DNA from: Monosporascus cannonballus
Lineage: Eukaryota; Ascomycota; Sordariomycetes; Xylariales
Assembly (NCBI GenBank): GCA_004154925.1
Contig: QJNS01000045.1
Span: 62,001-126,000, forward strand
DNA length: 64,000 bases
Reading direction: 5' to 3'
The translations under genes were made by a program, and so were the position numbers. The notes below the pieces were generated by a model. The model was given only the letters and a program-made list of their open reading frames with translations, had not been told where the DNA came from and searched no databases. This document shows, one piece after another, positions 44,148 through 54,382 of the stretch (position 1 is the first letter of the stretch; every line of letters begins with the position of its first letter).

Positions 44148-47100
44148 CTACGCACCACGTTGCGGCTCGTTCACCTCATCACCTCCCTCGTACTTTTCGC
44201 CGCCTTCCCCGTCCATCCAATATGGATTTTCGGCGTCCCCGAAGATATCATACTCGAGGTCTGAATGCACCCTGTGCATAGACTTGATGGCTCTGACGGC
44301 CTGGAGGCATTCTTCATCGATCTCTCGGAGCGTCCTCCCGGCTTCGTCTGACCATGGGCTCATCCGATCTAGCTCCATGTAGCCCTGGGCAAGATGGTAA
44401 AGCGTCGTTGCTATCGGTCGCAGATATCGAGGAGACCCCCCCTTCCGCCGGGTATCTAGAGGCAGCTGATTCTTCATATTCTCCCTCACACGGGCAATAA
44501 ACCATCCCGTCCAGTTTGGCATGAGGAACTCCTCACATACCTTGAAAGCCTCTTTGAACTGCTTCAACTGGACCATGAGCTGAACGTAATAATTCCAGTT
44601 CTTGCTGTCGAGCTCGAAGCCCTCGCCACGCACCTCCTCGACGAGGTTTTGAAGACCAGTTGCATCTTTCTCGTTGAAGAGTACTTCCTGCATGATCTTC
44701 AAACCGCCTGAAAGCACATACCGGTACTTGGGGGAAACCTTGGGAGTGTGTGGCAAGTCCTCGTTGAAGTCTTCCGACCGCGTCGCCTTCTTGGCAGCGT
44801 CGAAGAGCACGCGCCACGTTTTCTTGACACGATCATACCGATCCTCTCGCAGATCCGCCAGCATGACGGAATTGAGCATCAAAACTGGTAACACCTCCTC
44901 ATGCTCGCCCTGAAAGACGTACCGATAAAAGTCGACAAGTTCGTTGGTACGGACGAAATCTTTCAATTCGACGAACATGTAAATCATCGTGCCGAAGTGG
45001 AATGGCTCGGAGCCGCTCTTTAATAGCTCACGGTCATTTGACTGCGGTCGCCGCGTATTTCCAGGTCGCCTAGCCTCCATAGCTTCAGGAAACCTGAAGC
45101 CATAAATCTGGTAAAATGAACGAAGGGCATCTCCCAGCCAGTGCGTGGCCGTCTCTCGCAGACGCCGTTTGGGGGGAAATTTCCTGAACTGCACGAGTGC
45201 TTGAACCAAGCGGAAGATAATCCCGGATGAACTCGGAACGCCATGCTCCCTCATCATCCTGTGCAGACTCAGGACTGGCTGCGGTTCCCCGGTCTTGAGT
45301 AGGGCACCCATGACGATATAAAAGTGCCGGGTCGTCACCGCGAAAACCTTGTCCTTCAGAGCTACCGAAAGAAGATGAAGCGCGTGCTGAGACTGCCGAC
45401 AAAGTGTAAGAGCCAGCAAAAGCTGCTCATAAGTAAATTGATTGTAAGGGATCCCCTTCTCAGCCATCAAATTGAGGATCTTATTGACGGCGGGCAGATC
45501 TCGACGAAGGGCATGGTAATGAAGCAGCTTATTCCATAGTCTTGTCACGGTGATCCCCTTCTGTGCGGCTCGAACGCAGACGTCCTCGGCTTCCTTGGAG
45601 AGATCGTTCTGGCAGTAAGCGTCTACCAGAGCGCTGAGTATTGCGTCGTTCGCCAGTATACCAGCCCTACGTGCTCGGCCATACAGGTCGACAGTAAAAC
45701 CCAGGTCTCCTCTAGAGCCGGCCATTTGCATAAGGGTTCCATATGTATATTTATCGGGCTTTCCAACAGTAGCGAACCTATCAAAGGTTTGAATGGCGCC
45801 ATCATAGTCGTCGACTTTGGCATAAGCGTTGAGGAGAATATTCCAACAGTGCGCATTGGGCTTCAGGCCAAATTGACCCGAGATGTCATCGAAGATGCGT
45901 TGGACCTCTTCCACTTCACCTAGTACTGCGTGCACTTGAAGAAGGTGAGCGAAGGTGTCATCGCCCTGGATAACGTTATGGTCGGCGTATATATCGACAA
46001 ATTCCTTCCAGAGCCTGTGGACCTTCTCCTTATCTCCCAATGACGCATAGAAAGCTAGATATCTCTGGTACGCTCGATAGGAAGGAGTAGTATGAAACTT
46101 ATGCCAATCGCCCCAAAGAAGCTCCACGCCGACCAGCTTTGTCGGTGTATGGGCGTTCATAGTGGTGTAGCATCTAAATACTTCATAGAGAACAGGGTGG
46201 CTTGGCTGACTGCCAGGAAGTTCCCGGTAAACGTTGTATACCTCTGTGGCAAGTCGATATCGCCTCTTCGGAGTGGCCTGCCGGAGAAATTCCTCAAATG
46301 CCATAGGATCTTTCGTAAGGTCGAGCAACGGTATCGCTTGCGCATCAGGGCAGACAACAAGGGCTCTTCGGACAAGGATTTTCTGTAGAACCTGCAAAGC
46401 GCCTTGATCAATCCCGCCGGTGTCCGCGCCTATTAGACGTCCCAGGCCGGATTCTTTGAAATTGATGGCCTTTTCGACGAGGTCGGGCACGGAAGCGACA
46501 TGCTTTAGGTGCGAGGTGATGCCCTCGAAATCTTCGAAACCCCAACGCGCAGCCATTTCAGGATAATGCTTCCACAGATCGCTTAAAAACTCCTGGGTTT
46601 CAGAACGTAGAGCTTGTGAAAGCAGCAAATCCAGTGCCTCGACTAGTGCCATCGGGTCAAGAGCATCGTGAGCCAAGCCCCTGACGAATATTTCGAGAGC
46701 TTGGGCGTTGTTTTGCAGGTTAACCTCAGCCCTAACGCCGGCAACGAAAGTATAGCTATCCCATCGCCTTGTGTCGAGTCTATGGAAAAGCTCTGATATC
46801 TTCCAAGAATCAGACAGCCTGCCCGTTTTGGAGAGGAAGACTAACACTTGACCGAGATAGATGTCTCCGGACTGAGGATCAAGAGCTTTGTAATGATACC
46901 AGATTTGGTCGGCAACTTCGGGATTGTTACTGGTTAGAAGTTCGTCGAGGGCATCAACATGGTTGACATTCTCGTCTACATCGTTCAAACCGGCAAAATC
47001 AGTCAAGGCCTCATCTTGGACATCTTGGGTTGCTCCCTCTGCATGTCGTCTCAGCTCAGTTGCTTGCTTCGGAGGCTCTGTGGAGTCTTCCAACTTAACG

Positions 47101-47531
47101 CTGTCTCGGGCAAATCCCGGTTTCGGATCAGACCCCGCGGCTCGCGAGAGCGAAGCGGACGAGGTATAAAGACGAGGCGCAGGCCTCCTCAGACTGCCAG
47201 AAGGCCGGATATTATCTAGACGCTCGGTAGAGATAGGGTTTAGGCGGCGCATAAGGGAGACAGCTCCAGACGGATACAGAAAATCGAGAAGGAAGGTAGA
47301 TGCGGCCAAGGCAGGGTTTCTAGACTCCTCAGCGACAGGCGTAGACTCCACATTGAAATCACATGTACCGTGCATCAGAGCCTGCCATGCCCCGCTCAGC
47401 TCAACGCCAGCAGCGCCATGTTGCCAGAAAGCTGTATGAAGCTGTCGTCTGCTCCGAAAGGGCTTGTTGGCGCATGGAAGGACTCGTTGAAGGCCGCATG
47501 GTTCCAAGCTAGCGGCGGTCTTCTCCAGCAT
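44148..47531 (-). CDS. Mitochondrial pentatricopeptide repeat (PPR) protein
   Basis: I chose the ATG at 47531 (MLEKTAASLEPCGLQRVLPC), giving 1127 residues. The frame is open 13 codons further upstream but without an ATG. The N-terminus, Arg/Ser/Ala-rich with RSRRQLHTAFWQHGA, fits a mitochondrial presequence. About residues 500-800 show helical-repeat units: DTFAHLLQVHAVLGEVEEVQ, NAHCWNILLNAYAKVDDYDG, DKYTYGTLMQMAGSRGDLGF, NDAILSALVDAYCQNDLSKE and NQFTYEQLLLALTLCRQSQH. These are PPR motifs, which bind organellar RNA in a sequence-dependent way. The architecture resembles fungal PPR factors for mitochondrial transcripts, such as the group containing Neurospora cya-5, but I cannot say which mRNA is the target. 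It is a single exon, divergent from srp68. Confidence 0.87.
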   Translation of the reverse strand: MLEKTAASLEPCGLQRVLPCANKPFRSRRQLHTAFWQHGAAGVELSGAWQALMHGTCDFNVESTPVAEESRNPALAASTFLLDFLYPSGAVSLMRRLNPISTERLDNIRPSGSLRRPAPRLYTSSASLSRAAGSDPKPGFARDSVKLEDSTEPPKQATELRRHAEGATQDVQDEALTDFAGLNDVDENVNHVDALDELLTSNNPEVADQIWYHYKALDPQSGDIYLGQVLVFLSKTGRLSDSWKISELFHRLDTRRWDSYTFVAGVRAEVNLQNNAQALEIFVRGLAHDALDPMALVEALDLLLSQALRSETQEFLSDLWKHYPEMAARWGFEDFEGITSHLKHVASVPDLVEKAINFKESGLGRLIGADTGGIDQGALQVLQKILVRRALVVCPDAQAIPLLDLTKDPMAFEEFLRQATPKRRYRLATEVYNVYRELPGSQPSHPVLYEVFRCYTTMNAHTPTKLVGVELLWGDWHKFHTTPSYRAYQRYLAFYASLGDKEKVHRLWKEFVDIYADHNVIQGDDTFAHLLQVHAVLGEVEEVQRIFDDISGQFGLKPNAHCWNILLNAYAKVDDYDGAIQTFDRFATVGKPDKYTYGTLMQMAGSRGDLGFTVDLYGRARRAGILANDAILSALVDAYCQNDLSKEAEDVCVRAAQKGITVTRLWNKLLHYHALRRDLPAVNKILNLMAEKGIPYNQFTYEQLLLALTLCRQSQHALHLLSVALKDKVFAVTTRHFYIVMGALLKTGEPQPVLSLHRMMREHGVPSSSGIIFRLVQALVQFRKFPPKRRLRETATHWLGDALRSFYQIYGFRFPEAMEARRPGNTRRPQSNDRELLKSGSEPFHFGTMIYMFVELKDFVRTNELVDFYRYVFQGEHEEVLPVLMLNSVMLADLREDRYDRVKKTWRVLFDAAKKATRSEDFNEDLPHTPKVSPKYRYVLSGGLKIMQEVLFNEKDATGLQNLVEEVRGEGFELDSKNWNYYVQLMVQLKQFKEAFKVCEEFLMPNWTGWFIARVRENMKNQLPLDTRRKGGSPRYLRPIATTLYHLAQGYMELDRMSPWSDEAGRTLREIDEECLQAVRAIKSMHRVHSDLEYDIFGDAENPYWMDGEGGEKYEGGDEVNEPQRGA

Positions 47532-48287
47532 TGGGAGAAGCTCGAGGTATTTCAAGCGCCGAAACACCACTCGTAAAAATGTTTTAAAAATCGCAAGCGG
47601 CGTAGTCGAAATCTTCCTGATATTATTCTAAGGCATCCTAACAGCTACTAGTCGGAGTCAGTTGAGAGGTTCTAATAGGACGCAGAAAATCGAGGAGTTG
47701 TGTACCTCACGAAAGGCAACAAATCGAGGATAGAAAGCTTCGTAACAAAATATACAGGGAACGGACCCCCGAAGGCACCGACCGTGTCCCTGGATGCCGA
47801 GGTCAAGGGTTGATTAGGGACGGGGTGTACAGGTGGTAGTTCGGGGGAAATCGTGTGGTCTCCCAATCCAGTTGAAAAAAAAATAAAAACGATGGCGGCA
47901 ATTTGCTAGAGCTCACTATCTGCGTCACTGGAAGATTACATAAGAGGGCGAGCCTAGCCTTATCATACAGCTAGCCAGCCATTTTCTAACAGCTACATAC
48001 TCACCTATATGTATATAGCCACAAAAGGTGCAGTAAGAAATAGTTGCGGCTAAGTACCTCAGGGACCCCACATCTGAATTTCGAGAACGCGATTAATGAG
48101 TAAAGCGATGATATTGCATCTGTAAAGTTAGACCCCACCATTCTGGACATTCACAATGTCTGCCATCTACAAGTAAGTAGGTAGGCAGTATAACCACCGA
48201 TTAATACCACAGCCGCCTCCGTCTTCTTCCACAGGCGAACAATAACTCACCACTCATGACATAACGCACGGCCTGAATTATCGCGAC
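47532..48287. other. Divergent intergenic region PPR gene / srp68
   Basis: This 0.76 kb is the presumed shared promoter region. It contains the short upstream ORF and possible 5'UTR intron of srp68 noted separately. Confidence 0.45.
48156..48176 (+). promoter_or_regulatory. Upstream ORF / possible 5'UTR intron donor before srp68
   Basis: ATGTCTGCCATCTACAAG then TAA is a six-codon upstream ORF in an ACAATG context. Its last codons overlap a strong splice-donor sequence (AAGTAAGT). Candidate acceptors ending ACAG lie at about 48212 and 48235. Spliced or not, the upstream frame stops before the srp68 start, so it could lower translation of srp68. This is inference from sequence only. Confidence 0.4.
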
Positions 48288-50244
48288 ATGGATATCACCA
48301 ACTTCGTCGTATCTGCGAGGAACCAGGCTCTGCTCTATGGCGACTACAGCACGTACCACAGACAACTCGCCAAGAAGCTGCACAACTGCCGGAAGAAATT
48401 GAATCTCTCGACCAGGAACAGAGGCAAATTCACCAAGAAGAGCGACGTTATCCCTAGCCAAATTGCTGAAAACCATGGGTGAGGACAGGGTGCGAAGAAT
48501 CCAACGTTAGCTTCGAAGCACTGACAGCGAACTATTAGATTTGTTCACCTCCTCCTCCTGACGGCAGAGCGAGACTGGGCTCAGGCCATGCGATATAAGG
48601 CTGTCCATTCTACAGATGCAAAAGGTGTTGCCGGCCGAACGCGAACACACATCATATCAAGGCTCGACAAGGGGGCTCGTATTGCCGAACAACTTGTGGG
48701 ATTACTTTCAGATGCTTCTGCAAGCGGTGCTAGCGATGTAGACGTACTAGAGGCTCGTGCTTACGCATCCCTAATCCGAGGAGCAACTCAGTTTGAGAAG
48801 CAAGACTGGAAGCCTTGTGTGCAGAGCTACTCCACCTCACGCATTATATACATCGCCCTTTCATCGTCTATCAAAGGTGACACTTTCAAAGATCTTCTCT
48901 CCGAGACAATCGACCCGTCGATCCAGTATGCGGCCTATCAGAGCAAGATCCCCCGGACATTGGCAGTACCTACCATTGCCAGGAAAGCGTTTCCCTCCTC
49001 CGACGATGCTTTGGTTGACCAGATCAATAAACTAGACCCCGGCTTGTTGAAACAGACTGGATCTGACGCACAACAAGGCCAGGTCGGCGCAGCTAATGCT
49101 CCTCAAACTATTACATGGAGGTCTCGACAGGTAAAAATCGAGGACGCGGCTATTGCAGTGGCGCTGGCCGCCACTGACACGGCGACAGCGCAACTAGCCG
49201 AGAAGCTGAAATCGTCGGACGTTATCTTACCAAAGGAAATGGCGGCTGCGTATGACGGGGTGCTCATCGCCAGCCAGGATGCTGCAGATGCTACTAAGCA
49301 TGCCATTGACGATCTCAAGGAAGAGGGTGTTTCGCAAAACGATTCTCGCATACAGAGCCTCCAAATCACCCGGACAGCTGTCAACTACCAGATGATAAGC
49401 TGGAGAATTGGCCGTAACCGGGTATTGAGTGGTGAACACGATGGGGCTCTGTTGGACTCCGCCCCTAATACGACGCGCAAATCAAAGAAAGATGCGACGT
49501 CCCGGAAGCCGAAGCCGGAAGCCCTTGGGCGCAAGATTGCTCGGCTAAGGGAGAAGGTAGTCCTCTATGACTCGACCCTGCAGAGTATCGACTCTATCAA
49601 GGATCTTCCGGGAGTTGCTGCAGACGAAGCTTTGCTTGAGCAGTTGGAAGCGACCATCAAATACTTCCATGCTCTTAAGTTAGTTTCTGGACCTCATCCG
49701 CTTTTTTCGATAGCCTGCTAAGTCATTGTTCAGATCTTTGTCGATTGCCCGCTCCCACTCACTGATAGGACAGTCGCTCAACGCGTTGGCTCTTACCAAG
49801 CACGCATTCGATAAAATCCAGAAGTCTGCGGCCTTCTTCTCAGAGCACGGCTCGTCAGCTTCGGAATCTACGCCTCAAAATATAGAGATACGGCAGTCGG
49901 ATGTGCGATTCCTCCACAATCTGCTGAAGGGAGAGCTTCAAAGATGTCGCGCCATCGTCGAAATCGACAACTTGCGCGCGAAGTCGAACTCGACAACTTC
50001 GAAGACTAACATCCCTCTGATCCAGCGGTTCTCTGAGTATCCAGCGGAAGGTGTTGACCTTGAAAACCTTGTCACTTACCCTCCTAAAGTCGAACCTATT
50101 CCTGTAAAACCACTGTTCTTCGATGTCGCTTGGAATTATGTTGCATACCCTGGGAAGACCCTATCCGTTGTCGAAGAGGCTCCGAAGAAGCAAGACGGGG
50201 CGGCTCCGCCACAGAAGAAGGGGTGGTTTAGCTTCGGAAGGTAG
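48288..50244 (+). CDS. srp68: Signal recognition particle subunit Srp68
   Basis: Exons are 48288-48478, 48539-49678 and 49734-50244, with in-phase junctions and a 613-residue product. Srp68 forms a heterodimer with Srp72 on the SRP RNA S-domain, which directs secretory nascent chains to the endoplasmic reticulum. Typical features are the N-terminal MDITNFVVSARNQALLYGDY and HRQLAKKLHNCRKKLNLSTR (RNA-binding domain), and FVHLLLLTAERDWAQAMRYK across the first junction. Later come RTRTHIISRLDKGARIAEQL, FEKQDWKPCVQSYSTSRIIY, and the C-terminal tail ending NLVTYPPKVEPIPVKPLFFD, VAWNYVAYPG and a basic KKGWFSFGR. The final block is the conserved Srp72-interacting/C-terminal motif. No anomaly was seen. 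Confidence 0.94.
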
Positions 50245-50538
50245 ATCAGATCGCATTTTAACGCACATGTTGCAATGAAGCAGCATGACTACTTTAGTGG
50301 AACCATCATTCCATATTCTCTCGGCCATGAAAATCTTCTCCCTAGCATTCATCGGGTGAGTTCAGGGGCAAATGTGTATTATGTCTCACTAAGCGCGTGT
50401 TCTGCGACAGGGGCAAGGGATGTCCCCCTATCCTCCCTCCGCCTATCCCTTAGTAATTGTTTCCGTGAATAGTGATGCCCTCCGGCGTCTTTTTTACATT
50501 CCCATGGCTCTCTTCCTAATTCCCGCGCATTTCCCAAG

Positions 50539-53500
50539 ATGCCCGGACACCGTCCTTCAAGCAGCTTGACCAAATTGATGTTCGAACACGATGATCCTGA
50601 ACGACCGCCTGAGCTGACCGGGTCGGCCACGACGTGGAAGAGCTCCAGCATTCCCTTGGCCTTCGCCCCCGAGAAAGAGCGGCGACCGAGCCGAACGGTG
50701 TCTCTCTGCGCCTTCGTATCCTCGCTCCTCTGCTTCTGCGTGCTGGCGCTCGCGCTAGGCCTGGGGCTCGGCCTTTGCCTCGGGCGGCGGCGCGACAGGA
50801 CAGCGTACGAACCGCCGCCGCCGTTCGACTACAGCAACTGCTACGGGGTACCGGAGGACCTCGAGTCTGTGCCCATCGAGAGACTTGTCAACACCACCGA
50901 GCTGGACCTCGACACCGGCTTCTCCGTGGAGGGGGCCGGGGGCCGGGGGCCGGCCCGCGGTCCGCGAGTACGTGTTCAACGTCTCGCAGGCCCTCGCCGC
51001 CCCCGACGGGCTCCAGAAGCCCATGATTCTGGTTAATGGCCAGAGTCCCGGGCCGCTGATCGAGGCGAACACGGGGGATACCGTGAGGGTGCACGTAAAC
51101 AACCTCATGGCGAACTGGAGCACCACCATCCACGGGCACGGCATCGACCAGAAGGGGACGACGTGGATGGACGGCGTGATGGGCGTCTCGCAGTGCGGCA
51201 TCCACCCGGGCCGGAGCTTCACGTACGAGTTCCGGGTCATCGACCAGAGGGGGACGTTCTGGTGGCACGCCCACCACTCGGTGCAGTACAGCGACGGGAT
51301 CTACGGGCCGATAGTTCGCCGTCCCTCAGCTCCCCGCTCGAGAAGAAGCCCGAAATTACTTACACGCTGCTTGCATGTGATACACGACCCGGACGAGCTG
51401 GTCCCGGAGACGGATGCCGAGAAGATCATATTCGTGAGTGACGTGTACCACACCTACGGCTCTGTGGTAAGTCGGGTCTACCGTAACACCCATCGATATA
51501 CTTTCCCCGTTCCAACCATCTCCCCCGTTTTCCTTCCCGACTAACGAAAGTCGTGACCTCCGAAAAAGCTCCTGGCCAACTACCTGAACCCGACCTCGAA
51601 ATGGGTTCCCTTCGAATCCGGCGTTGAGCCGCTGCCGGACAACCTGCTCAACGGGCAGAACACCTACGACTGCAGCGTGACATCGACGACGTACCCTCCC
51701 GAGGAGCAGGGAGGCTCCGCGCCGCCGCGGTTGTGCACGGGCGGGCGGCGCTACGCGACCAAGGTGCGGCCCGGCAGCGCCGTGTGGCTGCGGCTCATCA
51801 ACGCGTCCTCGTTCCTTTCGTACTGGTTCAGCATCGACAACCACACGCTGACGATAGTAGAGCTGGACGGGGTCGAGGTGGCGCCGCTGGAGGGCCAGCG
51901 CGGCGTCTACCTCAACGTGGGCCAGCGGGTGTCGGTAGTGGTGCGCGCCGACGCGCCGGGCCCCCGGGAACTACATGATCCGCGGCACGTTGCCGCGCAC
52001 CTGCTTCCTGCCGTACGCTCCGTACGCTCGCGCGGGGCTCGAGCGCAGCGCCGCCTACGAGGTCTGCGGTGTGCTGTCTTACGACGGCGCCCCCGACCCC
52101 GATGTTGATGAGCCCATCGGAATCGTCGATGGCGGCGGCAGCGGAGGGAGGAACACGTCGAACCCTTACGGTGTCGAGAACAACGGCGTCCGCGGCGACG
52201 TCTGGGAGGGCTGCGACGACATGCCGTTCGACGTCCCGAAGCCGGTGCGCGCGCAGGGCCGTGGAGGTTAGTAGCGAGGCGAACGTGCATTATATCGAGT
52301 ACATGTTCCGGCAGGCACAGGATGTGAATCGGATTTTCATCAATAAGGTAAGCGCTCTCGTGGATTCCCCTATCATCCATCTCGCGTCACCTCTCTTCGT
52401 CCTTCGGCCTTAGTTATCCCTGGCCGGTGTATAGTTCAGTACACTATCGTGTCTCCTCCGCCTTTTCCAGGCGCATATAGTCGAGGGCAAAACACATACG
52501 GGCCAGCTGCTGATGAACCACCTTCGATGGATACGCACAGACCGCGTATTCGCCGCTCCCGAACAACGCGACGCTCTGGAAGGCCTTCGAGCAGGACCTC
52601 ACCGCCGAGAGCGCGAACTCGTACAACAGCTGGGACTCCGGCCTGAACCAGCAGGTGCTGCTGATCCCCGAAGCGGACAAGGGGGCCCAGATAGTGATCA
52701 ACTCGCGGGACGCCATGGAGCATCCCTGGCATCTACAGTACGTTAGCCCATCCTCTGCTTCATGTGAGCTTTATCTACCTGCCCTACCGCCCTCGACATG
52801 AGATCAGATGCATATGGTAGAGCCATTGGCTGACAAGCGCACAGCGGTACATAAACGAAAGCAAGACCACCCGCTCCCCCCCTTATCAAGCACAGACCTT
52901 CTTGCACAAGAAGTGACTCACGCACAACCCCCCACCCCCTGAATCATGCATGCATGCATACCAAGGCTACCTTCCTCTCCTCCCCTCTTCTCCCCCAGCT
53001 AACACGCGCTCCCACTCCGGGCACACAGGCCACACATTCCAGATCGTCGGGTGGGGTCGCGGCCTCTTCGGGGAGCGCAGCAAGGGCGGGGAGGACGAGG
53101 ACGGCGGGGGCGCGACCGGCACGACGACGTGGAACCTCGAGAACCCGATGCGGCGCGACACCGTCACCGTGCCGGCCTTCAGCCACGTCGTGATCCGGTT
53201 CGTCGCCGACAACCCGGGCCTGTGGGCGCTGCACGTAAGTTTTAACTACCCGCCCAGGCCTTACGTCACATACCCTCCGCGGCTCGCCCGCGTTCCTCTT
53301 TTCTTCTTTCTTCCCCCGTCTCCCTACCTATCCGCCGGTGCTGTTGCCGGGGGACGACCCTTTGCGCGGCGGCAGCAGGGGCGGCAGGCGAGCAAGAGCG
53401 GATCGGGATTCCTTAGTCACGTTGTAAAGGAAGACGGGTTGCGCATTGCTAACGGGATGAAATTCGTTTCTCGACAGTGCCACGTCGCATGGCACATGGA

Positions 53501-53871
53501 AGATAAGCCGGTCCCGCCCAGCCCCATCTTCCCGGCAAGCCCATTTTCTATCCCCTTGCCGCCTCCACACGCAGCCATAGGATTCCCATCCGCGGCCCGC
53601 GTAGAAAAAAAAAATACCAGGCATCACATATGAAACGAGAGGCAGACGAATGCGCAGGGACGGAAGTTATCGTTAACCGTGGACATCTCACGAAACAGGC
53701 GACATGTTCGTATCTCTGGCCGAGAGGCCCGGCGACCTCGTGGAACTGGTCGACAGGATGGACCCGGAAACGAGGCGGCTCAGCCAGAGCTTCTGCGGGA
53801 TGGGTGGCGGTCAACAGGCGTCTGGTGCCGACGAGGGTGGGGTTGGCTTGACTTTCTTATGCTTCTCGTGA
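50539..53871 (+). pseudogene. Membrane-anchored multicopper oxidase (laccase/ferroxidase-like), multiple lesions
   Basis: The N-terminus (MPGHRPSSSLTKLMFEHDDP) precedes one hydrophobic segment (SLLCFCVLALALGLGLGLCL), suggesting a type II anchor. Cupredoxin parts follow: REYVFNVSQALAAPDG, ILVNGQSPGPLIEANTGDTV, the copper motif IHGHG (normally HWHG), FWWHAHHSVQYSDGIYGPI, RLINASSFLSYWFSIDNHTL, ANVHYIEYMFRQAQDVNRIF, and AMEHPWHLH with GHTFQIVGWG after an intron. WALH and CHVAWHME come next, then DMFVSLAERPGDLVELVDRM. All copper-ligand His/Cys positions can be found. But reading needs frame changes within 50928-50957, 51950-51967 and 52230-52260, each equivalent to one extra base in a G/C run. The donor after HPWHLH (about 52738) does not restore frame, and the donor after CHVAWHME is ATAAGC instead of GTAAGC (53503). 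Related enzymes oxidise phenols or Fe(II) with O2. Either a pseudogene or poor base calling in GC-rich sequence. Confidence 0.75.
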
Positions 53872-54382
53872 TCTAGTTCACTAGCAGGAGACAAGCCAAT
53901 TATGACATGCCTATGTAACGGCGCCGTCTCATTGTTAGCGGTAGAAGTCGGACGTTGTAGGATATAACAGTCATCAAGGCATTGGTAATCAATCCATCAG
54001 GATACGCAGCTCTTGCTATCGTCAAATGAATTGACCCTTTTTGAAGTCAACGCTATGAGGGGGGATGCTACATTAAGATTTTGTTCTTAATCTGTATATA
54101 CAACGCTCGACCCGAGCGGAAATCCCCCAATGCCATTCATGTCGTCAGAAACTGCGTGAACATCTTCCGAATTCGCAGGTGGAGCCTGTTTTCCCCCCTA
54201 ATCTCTGAACGCCGCCAACCGCCCGCGAATCAACCAACGCATGAAGTTCCGGAGTACAAGTTGGGGAATAGAAGAGCGGCAAATATGAGTACAGTTTAAG
54301 TACAGATGAACGAGAGGGCGTCTATCATATCCGCCTCATCTCGTAGCTAAAAACACAGTATAATCATGCACAAGGGGGTATT
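53872..54382. other. Convergent intergenic region multicopper oxidase locus / ssc1
   Basis: This 0.5 kb is AT-rich in part. It is expected to hold the 3'UTRs. Nothing else was seen. Confidence 0.4.
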
